Notes: generated from the sequence alone by a model not told the origin. Positions 53,875-63,259 are shown, counted from the stretch's first letter. The stretch is DNA of 64,000 bases from Clostridiales bacterium (GCA_012800735.1 JAAZIU010000007.1:43175-107174), one strand, 5' to 3'. Numbers and translations are program-made.

Positions 53875-55101
53875 ATGAATAAAATACTGCATCCTTCCAA
53901 ACACGGTAAAGATTTATATACAAGTGAACGCTTTTTTCAAGTTCGCGTATTATTGCTTGTTCTGCTTATTTGCGCAAGCTTCCCTGCTATGACAGGATGT
54001 CAGGACAAGAAGAAAGGAAGTCAGGATATAATGGAAACCGTACCGACTTTAACGACGGCTGTCGATACCGAGGCAAGCCCCGAGCCAATCCCCGAACCAA
54101 AAAAGCCGTTTGTAATAAAACACGGCTGGGAGTTCCCTACGGTATCGTTTGTTGCGGCAAATATACGAAAGATGGAAAAGAGGCCTGTTGACGGCGTCGC
54201 GATCAGGATGGATGATAAACTGAGCGAAAAAGTAATGCGAACTGAACCCGTATCTTATGAGCAGTTTGCAAAAAATCTTGCTCCTCTCGCGAATTTGAAT
54301 TCTCCGACACTAAAACACAACTTTATAATAGTGTTCGCCACGCCCGCCGGCAACATATTTGACGACGGCTGGGACGTCGTTGCGCAGAACTTCGGCAATC
54401 TTGCGAAGGCGGCGAAGGAAGTCGGTGTTGACGGAATTTTTTTTGACATTGAAGAATATTTCGGCGAGTCGCTCGTTTATCCGACGAATTGCGGAGAAGA
54501 CAAGACCGTCGAAGAAGCCCGAAGCAAAATGAGAGAACGAGGACGGCAGATTATGGACGCGATGCGCGCGGAATGGAGCGACGTGCGGTTTTTATCGACG
54601 CACGGCCCTTATCTGAGCGACAGCGCCACCTTCCAATATCTCAGAGATAACGGAATGTATCTCAACGATGTCGCATGGGCGAATGTTTTGAACACCTCGC
54701 TTTTAGTCGGCATGATGCAATCGGCATACGGCACCGAAGCGACATTTATCGACGGCGGCGAAGTTTACGAAGCGAGAACACTCGAACATTTTCAGGCAGT
54801 TAAATATTGGCAAAAGGAAGGCATGGCTAAAAACAGCGAAGTTATTCCGGATGATTTCCGGTCTGTCTGGAGCGAAGCGCTTTCGTCTTCATTTGGAATT
54901 TATGATGACTGCAGCGATATGGACGTTGATGTCTGGAAATCTACCATCATAAACGCTCTTAAAACAGCCGATGACTATATCTGGCTTTATTCAGAAAGAT
55001 ACGACTGGTGGAATGAGGTAAACTGCTGGCCGGATACTCCTCTGCCCGAAGAATGGGAAGACGCTACCAGAGAAGCTCTGCAGACGGCAAGAAATAATTA
55101 A
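53875..55101 (+). CDS. Surface lipoprotein with a TIM-barrel-like hydrolase domain
   Basis: A long n-region (about 20 residues), a hydrophobic segment and lipobox AMTGC (Cys about 42) mark a lipoprotein. After an acidic/Pro-rich spacer the domain begins KHGWEFPTVSFVAANI. VDGIFFDIEEYFGE has the DGI-x-FD-x-E pattern typical of the catalytic strand of GH18/GH85-like barrels, where the E would be the acid. STHGPYLSD and YIWLYSERYDWW follow. 408 residues. I cannot assign a family. ATG 53875 has AAAGGA 7 bases upstream; the earlier ATG lies within the leader. Confidence 0.62.
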   Translation: MNKILHPSKHGKDLYTSERFFQVRVLLLVLLICASFPAMTGCQDKKKGSQDIMETVPTLTTAVDTEASPEPIPEPKKPFVIKHGWEFPTVSFVAANIRKMEKRPVDGVAIRMDDKLSEKVMRTEPVSYEQFAKNLAPLANLNSPTLKHNFIIVFATPAGNIFDDGWDVVAQNFGNLAKAAKEVGVDGIFFDIEEYFGESLVYPTNCGEDKTVEEARSKMRERGRQIMDAMRAEWSDVRFLSTHGPYLSDSATFQYLRDNGMYLNDVAWANVLNTSLLVGMMQSAYGTEATFIDGGEVYEARTLEHFQAVKYWQKEGMAKNSEVIPDDFRSVWSEALSSSFGIYDDCSDMDVDVWKSTIINALKTADDYIWLYSERYDWWNEVNCWPDTPLPEEWEDATREALQTARNN

Positions 55102-55190
55102 AATAAGGGCAGCTTCAATATAGAGTTCGAGACGCAAAATTGTTTAATTTTGAGAGCGCGAACCGGAATTATTCATAATAAAGCATAAGC

Positions 55191-55237
55191 AAAAGACCTG
55201 CATTCCCGGATGAATATCCAAGGTTTGCAGGTCTTTT
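55191..55237. terminator. Bidirectional terminator between convergent genes
   Basis: 12-bp stem AAAAGACCTGCA / TGCAGGTCTTTT; loop 23 bases; T-rich on both strands. Serves the lipoprotein gene (plus) and the solute-binding gene (minus). Confidence 0.82.
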
Positions 55238-55369
55238 AAATTTTATATCAGATAAAAATCGCTGAAAATCAATACCGGTTCAGTCATTCGCTGCCGAAAC
55301 AACTCGGTAAAGGCAGCGCCGAACAAATAAGCAGGTCTGTTTTTGGAAATTCTTGCGGCTCGGCGTATA

Positions 55370-56800
55370 TTAACTCAAATCGGTAAATGATTTGATTATC
55401 TTCTCCAGCGACTTTTCAATTTTTTTCCGATTCTTTTCAAGAAAGGAGCTTAAATTCATTTTGTCTTTCATAACGGAGTCATAAATAACCTGATCTCCGA
55501 AGTGGTCAAAAAGGAATGTTTCCGCCATATCCAAAGTTCTCGTATCAAAACAGAGCTGAATAGTCTGCTTGGAATTCAGGTCGCGGGATGCTTTTTCCTT
55601 GAGAACCGTATCAACATATATAGGCAGCAAATCATAATATCCGACGCAGGAGAGCGCGTCCAATACGGCTCCGCTGAAATCGATATCATCCTGCGTGACG
55701 GGAACCATATAAAAAGTCGCGTCAAATGTTCTCGAAAGATAGCTTGACTGCGCTTCGTCATATTTCGGCAGCGGCAATACGGCAAAGTCATCCTCCATAC
55801 CGCGAGCCTCAATGATAGCTTCAAAGTAAGCTGTGTAAATCATGACGCGGCCGTCATGAAAAGCAACTTTATTATGGACATTGCCGTCTATCAGGGAAAC
55901 GTTGTTTTCGCCTTCAAACATCAGATCGTGCAGGCGTTCAAACACTTCGAAGAATTTCGGGTCATCCCATATACCGACCTGCGGCATATCGTCATTGTCT
56001 TTGGTGATAACTTTTATCCCCAAAGCCTGCCAGAACTGGCTGGTAACGCCACGGACATCAATAGTTCCGTAGGTGTACTGATCAACAGAATCGTATACGC
56101 CGTCGCCGTTGAGATCCGCGTTTGCGATACCGCGATAGGAACAGAAGTCATCGAATGTCCACTTTCCCGCGAAAACATCATCATACGGAATCTCGATATT
56201 AAGATCGGTCGCGAGATTGGTGTTCCATAAAACACACGCGGTTCTTTTGAAAGAATGAAGGTTCTGAGAACTCAGCGCAAAATATTGGTTTTTGCCGATA
56301 GTCAACTGCGATGACAGATTGCTGCCCCAGTAAATTTCGTTCTGATTAATGGTTTCGACATCCTGGATCGGGACAAAGCATTTTTCCATTGCCGAAGTCA
56401 GGGCAAAGCGATCCATCATCGAAATCGCATCATATGTTCCCTCTCCCGACATGACATACTTCTTTACCGTAGTCGTCATCTGCCAGAAATCTGTATACAT
56501 CTCGGAGATTTTTACGTTGAGCGCTTCCTCGACGGTACGCTGCATCTGCCATTTAGCGTCGTCAAGGGCATCTCCGGTCTCTCCCTCAACAAGGCTTTCG
56601 TTGTAGCCTTCGCCCGCTAAAATGTTAAAGCTCTCCCCTGCGTAATCGATATCCGGCAAAACATAATCCGGCGGCGCCTCGGTCTCGGCATCTGTCGCCG
56701 TTTCGGTTACGGACTCCGGTGTATCCGGCGCCGCTCCCTGCGCGCACGCCGACAGCAGAAGGACAAGCGCAATACCCAAGCAAATAATTTTCGTTTTCAT
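55370..56800 (-). CDS. Extracellular solute-binding lipoprotein (family 1 type)
   Basis: Lipobox LLSAC (Cys 19), Thr/Glu-rich spacer, then a binding domain starting DIDYAGESFNILAGEGY. It carries the DLNGDGVYDSVDQYTYG loop common to the window's solute-binding proteins and shared blocks such as KYDEAQSSYLSRT late in the protein, also seen as KLDESQQEYIAVM in the next one. 476 residues. Ribosome site AGGAGG 8 bases before ATG. No permease adjacent; a sugar ligand is assumed from the family. Confidence 0.83.
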   Translation of the reverse strand: MKTKIICLGIALVLLLSACAQGAAPDTPESVTETATDAETEAPPDYVLPDIDYAGESFNILAGEGYNESLVEGETGDALDDAKWQMQRTVEEALNVKISEMYTDFWQMTTTVKKYVMSGEGTYDAISMMDRFALTSAMEKCFVPIQDVETINQNEIYWGSNLSSQLTIGKNQYFALSSQNLHSFKRTACVLWNTNLATDLNIEIPYDDVFAGKWTFDDFCSYRGIANADLNGDGVYDSVDQYTYGTIDVRGVTSQFWQALGIKVITKDNDDMPQVGIWDDPKFFEVFERLHDLMFEGENNVSLIDGNVHNKVAFHDGRVMIYTAYFEAIIEARGMEDDFAVLPLPKYDEAQSSYLSRTFDATFYMVPVTQDDIDFSGAVLDALSCVGYYDLLPIYVDTVLKEKASRDLNSKQTIQLCFDTRTLDMAETFLFDHFGDQVIYDSVMKDKMNLSSFLEKNRKKIEKSLEKIIKSFTDLS

Positions 56801-56953
56801 ATATGTTACCTCCTAATATTTGAATTATATTTATTGAATTTATCCGCCGTTCATAACAAACTGAGATCGATTTCGTACAGATTATACTTACTCTTCGGCA
56901 ACAGGCAATTATATCCGATACGGGCACCTAACACAACACCGCTGAAATCGTTA

Positions 56954-58417
56954 TCAGCCTCCCTCGAGAGTCTTCAGCATCTTTTCGAGAGTCTTGTTGA
57001 AAGACTTGGCTTTTTTCTCGATAGCGGAAGCGATGTTTTCGTCCTTTACATCATAGCGCAGAAAGCTGTAGAAGCCCAGATCAAGGTACAGCGCGCCGAA
57101 GTCGCTCAGCGGATGCACCGTCAGCATATTTATCGTCTCGACAGATTCCAAATCTCGGATGTACTTATTCTTGAGCGCGTCTTCGAGATATGCGGGCATT
57201 ATCTCGGCGTAGCTTTTCGCAGCGCAGAACTCGAGCAGCGCCATCGCTGCTTCAAAACCGTCTTCGGACGCGGTAATCGGAGAGCTGTATATCGGGTTGC
57301 CGTCCGTCATAACCGCGATGTATTCCTGCTGCGATTCGTCGAGCTTCGGAATCGGAAGTATCGCGTATTCGCTCTCCATATCCCGGAGCAGGCTTGTTAT
57401 TATTCCGAGCGGGGATTTCATGAAAAGCAGCTCGTCGCGCTTGAAAATCTCGATAGCCACATGATTTGTGTCGATTTCCGGATTCCAGATAATGTTTACG
57501 AAGTTGGGGTTCGTCTTAATATTATACCATTTCTCCCAGAAACTGATAAGCCGCGTCGGATCTTCGATAAAGGCGAGATGAGGCGTTCCGCTTTCATCGA
57601 AAGGCGCTATTTTGACTCCGCATCCGTATGCGATATACTCGCACTCGAAGTCGGTGGCAACGGCAAATCCGTATATATCGCCGTCATTCGGCACCCCGTC
57701 GCCGTTTAGATCGGCGTAAGCGCCTTCGCCGAGTGAAATCAGCTTGTCAAGCGTCCAGCTTCCGTCGCGGACCATCGCGTGAATGTTTTCTTCGTAAAGT
57801 CCCTCCCAAAGCTTTGTATTGGCGTAAAAGCAGATCATGCCGGAGAGATAGCCAAGCTCTATCGGTCCCGTCAGATAGTAGTAATGCCCGGCGTAGGACA
57901 TTCCGTTTATATAGCCGCCCGCCCACCAGTCTTGGGTTATGTCGATGTACGGGGCGTCGGAAAGGTCGCGCACCCAGCCGTTGAAGACGAAATTCGTGTT
58001 ATACCAGTTGCTGCCGCAGATAAGGTCGATATCGTCTTCGCCCGCCATGACCGCCGTTTTTACCCGCTCGGACATATTGAACCACGGTTCGGTCGGGCAG
58101 TATTCCATCTCGATTTTAAGGTTCAGAGTCTCCTCCGCCTCTGCGTTGCGGCGGTAAATCAAATCGCTTATAATGTCGGCGGAGTCTTCGGCGGTATACC
58201 CTATCGAATATTTGCCGGCGGCGTAGCATTTTACCGTCCGTCCGCCGAAATCGAGGTCTCTCGGAAGATTATCGGCGCGGCCGGTGGTCGTTTCGGCAGT
58301 TGTAATTTCTGCCGTTTCTGCGGCAGCGTCCGTTTCGACTTCCCCTCCGGCGCCGCCGCATGAGCCGAGGAAAAGAATGACTGCCAGAATAAGGCTTGTA
58401 ATTTTAAAATATTTCAT
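56954..58417 (-). CDS. Extracellular solute-binding lipoprotein (family 1 type)
   Basis: Lipobox FLGSC, Glu/Thr-rich spacer, binding domain beginning RDLDFGGRTVKCYAAG with ADLNGDGVPNDGDIYGFA in the middle. I place the start at the ATG at 58417: GGGTGA lies 5 bases upstream; the earlier GTG at 58426 overlaps that ribosome site. 487 residues. Same strand as the beta-helix gene 35 bases upstream, so probably one operon with it and with the next solute-binding gene. Confidence 0.83.
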   Translation of the reverse strand: MKYFKITSLILAVILFLGSCGGAGGEVETDAAAETAEITTAETTTGRADNLPRDLDFGGRTVKCYAAGKYSIGYTAEDSADIISDLIYRRNAEAEETLNLKIEMEYCPTEPWFNMSERVKTAVMAGEDDIDLICGSNWYNTNFVFNGWVRDLSDAPYIDITQDWWAGGYINGMSYAGHYYYLTGPIELGYLSGMICFYANTKLWEGLYEENIHAMVRDGSWTLDKLISLGEGAYADLNGDGVPNDGDIYGFAVATDFECEYIAYGCGVKIAPFDESGTPHLAFIEDPTRLISFWEKWYNIKTNPNFVNIIWNPEIDTNHVAIEIFKRDELLFMKSPLGIITSLLRDMESEYAILPIPKLDESQQEYIAVMTDGNPIYSSPITASEDGFEAAMALLEFCAAKSYAEIMPAYLEDALKNKYIRDLESVETINMLTVHPLSDFGALYLDLGFYSFLRYDVKDENIASAIEKKAKSFNKTLEKMLKTLEGG

Positions 58418-58452
58418 TTGATTCACCCATATGTAATTATAATCTAACTGCC

Positions 58453-60483
58453 TTATACCTTTTGCATCCCCATTTTCTCAAACGGAATATCTTCAAAACC
58501 GGGTATTATCTCGGACGCGCGGAAATTCGACAAATCAAGCTCGTCGCCTTCCGGAATACCCGCAAATGCGCGGTTTGTTTCCATATTGTTGCAAAAGCGG
58601 GATTTCAGCCGTTCTTCTAAAATATTGAAGTTGATGCTGATTTTACAGTGATCGACAATCAGATTATTTGAAATATCCGAATAATGGGGAATGTTCTGTT
58701 CCGTTTCGGGGTCCCAGGTCAGATATTCGGCAATGTGCGGATACTTTTCTCGCCAGATCGGACTTTCCCACGGAACGCGGGCGAGCGCTTGCCAATGCTG
58801 ATTATCCTGCCCGTCTTTTACCAATGTTTTCCAATAGCCGTACCGCACGATATTGATGGATTTGCCGGATTTTTCACATTTTTCAATAATCAGATTGTTT
58901 TTGAAAACCATATCATGACCGCCGTGCAAAAGAAGCGCGCATTGGCAGCGGTGCATGATATTTCCGAAAATCGTTGTTCCGCCGTGATTGTCGTCGCAGT
59001 AAACCGCAAATATACCGACGCCTGTTTTATCTTCGCTTTCGATGTCATGAAAATAATTATATCGTATAATATTGCCGCAGCTGGAATAGTCTCTGCCTCC
59101 GTATATTGCGGCTGCGTCGTCGGCGTATTTGCAGACGCGAAAAATCTCGTTGTATTCGATGATATGCTCGTTTCCGCCGAAAAGTATAGCCTGATGTACA
59201 AGGTCGTGAATACAGTTATGGGAAACGACGCATCCGACGCCGTTTATCTGCACGCTGGGACTGCCGGTCTTGTATATCTCGGCGTTATGATGGAAATGAT
59301 TGTTTGTCACAAGATTTTGCGAGGAAATAAGTTTGGCGCGGTCGCCTCCGTTAATCCTCACGCCGCCTCTTCCGGTATGATGAATCTCGCAGTCTCGGAT
59401 TGTGATATGATTTCCGGTCGCATCCATTCCCCAGAGGGCGGTATTGCAGATTTCGCAGCGCTCAACGGTAATATTATTACCGGAGAACGAGAGACCGTTC
59501 CCGCGCGTACCCATAAATGTAAAGCCACGTATCGTAATATCCGAGACATCCGTTGCAGTAATCAAAGGAGCGCCGGAAATCGACAAGTTAATCGTTGATT
59601 CGGAGAGATCGGACGGCGGATAGAGATACAGCATCCCCGTCTCGCGATCAAGATACCATTCGCCCGGCGCGTCCAGCTCTTCGAAAACGTTGTAGATATA
59701 ATACGGCATATCTGCGCGGATTCCGTAAAGCGAAACATACTTTGTTTCCATTTCGCAGCGTTCCGGGTCGATTCTGACGATGGGAGAGGATGTATCCGCC
59801 CATGTATACGCCGGATAACCGAACATCCAGACATCTTTGAGCGTTTCCCAGGATGCGGCGCGGCGCGCGGTTTCCGGATCGATTCCGAAGATATCCGACT
59901 TCGGGTTGCGTATCGCCGCCCATTCATCCTGACTGTGCTTTTCGACAGACCATAAGGCTTCCTTTCCGTCTCCTTCGCGAATTGCTTCTGTCACGAAAAG
60001 ATATCCGTCGTTGGGATACCGCGCGACGGTCTGCCGCGCATTGTTGACAAAAAGCTCGCACCACATCGGCTCAAGAACCGCGCCGTCGTATTTGCCCGCC
60101 GTGTTGAATCCGCCGATGGCGCACATCTCGCCCCAGTCTTCGCGGGTCAGACCGAAACGCTTTAAGTCGGCTTTTACCGTGTGTGTTTTGGCGTCTCCGC
60201 GCAGCCTTCCGCGTTCTTCTTCGTTCAGCGGCTCAAAATCGGATGCGGACAGCGAAACGCCGCCGTTTATGACGACTTTGCCGTCTGCCGCCAAAGTCAA
60301 TCCGCTGTCGCGGTGATCCAAAATTATCGGTTCTTCCCGATATTCGCCGGCTTCGACGGTGATTGTAACAGGTCCTTCTCTTTTTCTTGCCGCGTCCAAT
60401 GCCGCATTTATGCTCGCAAACGGCGCGTCTTTTGTTCCGGGGTTTACATCTGATCCGTGTTTTCCGACATACAAAATACTCAT
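58453..60483 (-). CDS. Right-handed beta-helix protein, GH141-like
   Basis: 676 residues without signal peptide. It opens YVGKHGSDVNPGTKDAPFAS, typical of GH120/GH141 and related beta-helix enzymes, then repeats of short strands (ITIRGFTFMGTRGNGLSFSG, ITVERCEICNTALWGMDATG, IIEYNEIFRVCKYADDAAAI) over about residues 310-560. WYLDRETGMLYLYPP is also conserved in this group. A glycan hydrolase or lyase is likely; the substrate is unknown. First gene of a probable operon with the two solute-binding proteins, divergent from an AraC regulator. Confidence 0.7.
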   Translation of the reverse strand: MSILYVGKHGSDVNPGTKDAPFASINAALDAARKREGPVTITVEAGEYREEPIILDHRDSGLTLAADGKVVINGGVSLSASDFEPLNEEERGRLRGDAKTHTVKADLKRFGLTREDWGEMCAIGGFNTAGKYDGAVLEPMWCELFVNNARQTVARYPNDGYLFVTEAIREGDGKEALWSVEKHSQDEWAAIRNPKSDIFGIDPETARRAASWETLKDVWMFGYPAYTWADTSSPIVRIDPERCEMETKYVSLYGIRADMPYYIYNVFEELDAPGEWYLDRETGMLYLYPPSDLSESTINLSISGAPLITATDVSDITIRGFTFMGTRGNGLSFSGNNITVERCEICNTALWGMDATGNHITIRDCEIHHTGRGGVRINGGDRAKLISSQNLVTNNHFHHNAEIYKTGSPSVQINGVGCVVSHNCIHDLVHQAILFGGNEHIIEYNEIFRVCKYADDAAAIYGGRDYSSCGNIIRYNYFHDIESEDKTGVGIFAVYCDDNHGGTTIFGNIMHRCQCALLLHGGHDMVFKNNLIIEKCEKSGKSINIVRYGYWKTLVKDGQDNQHWQALARVPWESPIWREKYPHIAEYLTWDPETEQNIPHYSDISNNLIVDHCKISINFNILEERLKSRFCNNMETNRAFAGIPEGDELDLSNFRASEIIPGFEDIPFEKMGMQKV

Positions 60484-60507
60484 TTTTCTATTCCTTTCGT
60501 CTTAATC

Positions 60508-60536
60508 TTGAAAATAATATCATTATTTGTTATAAT
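60508..60536 (+). promoter_or_regulatory. Promoter of the AraC-type regulator
   Basis: TTGAAA (60508-60513), 17 bases, TATAAT (60531-60536). About 45 bases before the TTG start. Overlaps the divergent promoter. Confidence 0.82.
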
Positions 60537-60557
60537 ATAATACAGAACAAATCACAA
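60529..60557 (-). promoter_or_regulatory. Divergent promoter of the beta-helix operon
   Basis: Minus strand TTGTGA (60557-60552), 17 bases, TATAAC (60534-60529). The -10 shares bases with the araC -10, so the two promoters would compete. Confidence 0.55.
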
Positions 60558-60580
60558 TGATATAACGGAGGGACGCAGGC

Positions 60581-61423
60581 TTGCTTTACGAATACGCGCC
60601 AAATATCAATTATCTTGCCGCAATGTGGATGCGGGATGTTACTTGCTTACAACATCTGCATTATAACATCGAGATAGTTTTGGTAAAATCCGGCGTTCTG
60701 AATATGACGCTGCACGGAAAACCGCTGACGCTGAAGGCCGGCGAAGCTATCCTGATTGCGCCTTACGTCCTTCACGGCTTTTCTTGCGAGACACCGCATA
60801 TAGTATGTATCTTGGAATATCCTCCGGAATATACGCCGCAGCTCTTTGACTTGCTGAAAAATCATCAGTCTTCTTATCCCGTCATCCGCATGCATGAAAC
60901 GCTTCGTTCTTATCTGTGGCATATGCTTCCTTTTGAATGGGAACAAACACATCTGCCGCTGATGCGCGCCCAGGCAATTCTCATGCCGCTGTCCGAAGCG
61001 TTTGTTTCAAACTGCGTCTTTTCGCCCATCGAGGAACGATATTCGGACAATTTTATCCACGCAATGCGGCTGGTTTCCTATAATTTTCAAAAGCCGATCA
61101 CGCTTGACGGCGTTGCGGAAAAGGTCGGTATCCGACGGGAAACGCTGATCCGACTGTTCCGCCGGCAAACCGGCAGTACATTCTGGGACTATGTGCTGAC
61201 TTTGCGCACTAAATATGCAATCACGCTGATGCGGCAAGGAAAAAGCATCGCAGATTCCGCATACGATGCGGGATTTGGCTCGATTCGCTCCTTCAACCGT
61301 GTTTTTCTTGACAAAATCGGAATGTCGCCGACCGAATACATGAAACAGGAACCGCAGGGGGATTCTTATCTTTACGCCCCGGAATTTCCCTGGCTTAAGG
61401 CTTCAGACGGGATTGTAGATTGA
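60581..61423 (+). CDS. AraC-family transcriptional regulator with cupin domain
   Basis: Residues about 15-95 are a cupin ligand-binding fold (HYNIEIVLVKSGVLNMTLHG, LKAGEAILIAPYVLHGF), about 165-265 two helix-turn-helix units (LDGVAEKVGIRRETLIRLFR and IADSAYDAGFGSIRSFNRVF ending in KIGMSPTEYMK). TTG at 60581 is chosen because GGAGGG is 8 bases upstream and no ATG lies nearer. Divergent from the beta-helix operon with overlapping promoters, it probably controls it. Its 3' end overlaps the MFS-type gene by 52 bases. Confidence 0.86.
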   Translation: MLYEYAPNINYLAAMWMRDVTCLQHLHYNIEIVLVKSGVLNMTLHGKPLTLKAGEAILIAPYVLHGFSCETPHIVCILEYPPEYTPQLFDLLKNHQSSYPVIRMHETLRSYLWHMLPFEWEQTHLPLMRAQAILMPLSEAFVSNCVFSPIEERYSDNFIHAMRLVSYNFQKPITLDGVAEKVGIRRETLIRLFRRQTGSTFWDYVLTLRTKYAITLMRQGKSIADSAYDAGFGSIRSFNRVFLDKIGMSPTEYMKQEPQGDSYLYAPEFPWLKASDGIVD

Positions 61424-62793
61424 TTTTTTTCGGCATGATTTTTCCGGTCGGAACGATACAAAAGCCAGACAATACCGGCATTCAACAGCAATATGATGAA
61501 GGCGATAAAACAGATATACGCTCGATTTTCGATAATCAATCCGAAAAGATTCAAGGTACGGTTTTCCGTCAAGATACAGAAACTCTCCGCCGCGGATGCC
61601 GCCGCCATAGCCGCGAGGCTGGAGCACAGATTGTAAAAAGCGAGACAACTGCTTTCCATTGATTTCGGCATATACAAGAACGGAAGATTGACGAACCCAA
61701 GCGTAACGCCGCCTGCGGTCGACATACAGAAAACCGTGGAAATCAGATACATCCACGCGGTATGTTCCGTCACCATTACATTCAACACAAAGCAAATTCC
61801 GTACATTATCATAGATAACGATAACGCGGGAAGCCATCCGAATTTAACGATAAACTTATTCCATCTGGGCAGCATATAGATATTCAGCGGAATGCCTAAC
61901 ATTCCGCAGATACTGATGAAAGTATAAGACAGTCCCGCGCCGTCCAGCAGGTATGCGCTGTAATATATACCGCCTATCGTAGTACCGAACGACCATAACG
62001 TTGCAATCAGCACGGTAACCAAAAACGGTTTTGAAGACAGCGGCGTCCTCAGCATCTCGCGGAATGTAACATGTTGTACTTCGGTATTATATTCAGGTTC
62101 CGCCATAAGGTTGCGCGCCAGATACTGAACCGCCACCGCGCCTATCGCAAGCGCGCGCATAATCAGGATTCCGGCAAGCACGGCATTATGCGCTTTGAAG
62201 AAATCCATAAAAAGGGAAAGTATCAATAACAGCCCCTGCGTCAGCACGTCTGTCGTCATATTTTGAAAGACCAGATAGTCGGAACGGCAAGTCTGGGGCA
62301 AATTGTGCATCATCCAGACGCTGTAAGGAGGACCGCTGATCGCTCCGCACGCCTGCATGATTCCGGCAGCGCTTATATAAAGATACGCTTTGGTCGCCGT
62401 CGGCAGATCAATTATGACCAACGCGGGAAGAACAAAAATATTTATGAAATGAGATATCGCCGTCAAGACATATATTGCTCTTCGCCGCCGTTTCATTTTT
62501 TCAAACAGAACCGGGGACAGTAATTGCGTCATGCCGGCAAAACTGAGCACTGCCGTATTAAGCGCGATAAATTTGACATACTCCGCCGCCGTTGCATTTC
62601 CCAGCAAAAGCAGAAGCAAGGTGGTCGAAAAGATACCGCCGGTAAGATTGCCGATTACGGTTGTCGCATGATGCGAAATCAGAATTCCGCGGCGGCTGGT
62701 ATGCAAACCGTCTCCGATATCATACAGCGATTTGTGCATACAATCCGAATAATTGCGGAAAACCGAAAATCGCATCAGGAATTTTTTTATCAT
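61372..62793 (-). CDS. MFS-type transporter
   Basis: About 12 predicted membrane segments over 473 residues; a charged loop KMKRRRR after helix 2/3 marks the MFS A-type motif region, and a second-half counterpart is less clear. The C-terminus is a hydrophilic tail (about 445-473). I start at the ATG at 62793: AAAGGTG sits 8 bases upstream, while the earlier ATG at 62817 lies only about 6 bases from the predicted transcription start. The end overlaps the regulator gene convergently. Substrate unknown; sugar by context. Confidence 0.76.
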   Translation of the reverse strand: MIKKFLMRFSVFRNYSDCMHKSLYDIGDGLHTSRRGILISHHATTVIGNLTGGIFSTTLLLLLLGNATAAEYVKFIALNTAVLSFAGMTQLLSPVLFEKMKRRRRAIYVLTAISHFINIFVLPALVIIDLPTATKAYLYISAAGIMQACGAISGPPYSVWMMHNLPQTCRSDYLVFQNMTTDVLTQGLLLILSLFMDFFKAHNAVLAGILIMRALAIGAVAVQYLARNLMAEPEYNTEVQHVTFREMLRTPLSSKPFLVTVLIATLWSFGTTIGGIYYSAYLLDGAGLSYTFISICGMLGIPLNIYMLPRWNKFIVKFGWLPALSLSMIMYGICFVLNVMVTEHTAWMYLISTVFCMSTAGGVTLGFVNLPFLYMPKSMESSCLAFYNLCSSLAAMAAASAAESFCILTENRTLNLFGLIIENRAYICFIAFIILLLNAGIVWLLYRSDRKNHAEKNQSTIPSEALSQGNSGA

Positions 62794-62829
62794 TCTTCGA
62801 ACACCTTTAATTAACATTTTGCTTATAAT

Positions 62830-62858
62830 ATCATACCATATTGAGATTCCGATATCAA
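62830..62858 (-). promoter_or_regulatory. Promoter of the MFS-type transporter gene
   Basis: Minus strand TTGATA (62858-62853), 17 bases, TATGAT (62835-62830), with TGG before the -10. Confidence 0.7.
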
Positions 62859-63140
62859 GCCATAAATTATTTTATATCAGTCATATATTGATCGCTTATT
62901 TCCGAAGTATGCATCCGGAGTATGCGCTTGAACGCGTCCGTAAAGGTTTTTTTATGTATATCACGGACCATATGACACTCTCATTTTTTTATTACATAGT
63001 TATCGACTATCTGAAATACAGATATAAAAAAGCGCAGCTGCCACCCGAGAAAAGGTAAAACAGCTGCGCTTTATATTTTATTGTTATTTCATGACTGTTA
63101 AGCAAATCTCTGAACTGTCGGAGTGACGCGAATATTAAAC
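62859..63140. other. Intergenic region between the transporter promoter and the rRNA/tRNA operon end
   Basis: Contains the inverted repeat at 63029-63072 and otherwise no recognised gene; a short plus-strand frame here overlaps the transporter gene and looks like chance. Confidence 0.55.
63029..63072 (-). terminator. Inverted repeat, possible second terminator
   Basis: 12-bp stem AAAGCGCAGCTG / CAGCTGCGCTTT with 20-base loop. On the minus strand it is followed by TTTATATC; it may back up the rRNA-operon terminator. Confidence 0.6.
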
Positions 63141-63178
63141 ATTAAAAAGCCTGATAAATGCAGTGTTTATCAGGCTTT
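63141..63178 (-). terminator. Terminator of the rRNA/tRNA operon
   Basis: 13-bp stem AAAGCCTGATAAA / TTTATCAGGCTTT, loop of 7, followed by T's on the minus strand; begins 5 bases after the tRNA-Asn CCA. Confidence 0.88.
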
Positions 63179-63183
63179 CTCGG

Positions 63184-63259
63184 TGGCTCCCCGTGCTGGG
63201 CTCGAACCAGCGACATCGTGATTAACAGTCACGCGCTCTACCTGCTGAGCTAACGAGGA
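63184..63259 (-). tRNA. tRNA-Asn (anticodon GTT)
   Basis: 76 bases including encoded CCA. Acceptor TCCTCGT pairs with ACGGGGA, D-arm GCTC/GAGC, anticodon stem CGTGA/TCACG with loop CTGTTAA, T-arm GCTGG/CCAGC with TTCGAGC. Complete and canonical. Confidence 0.96.

Noticed and set aside
57779..58363. 194-codon open frame on the plus strand
   Set aside because: Opposite the lipobox-bearing solute-binding gene; no start signal.
62753..63058. 101-codon plus-strand frame at the transporter start
   Set aside because: Overlaps the transporter's start and promoter, has no ribosome site, and no recognisable domain.
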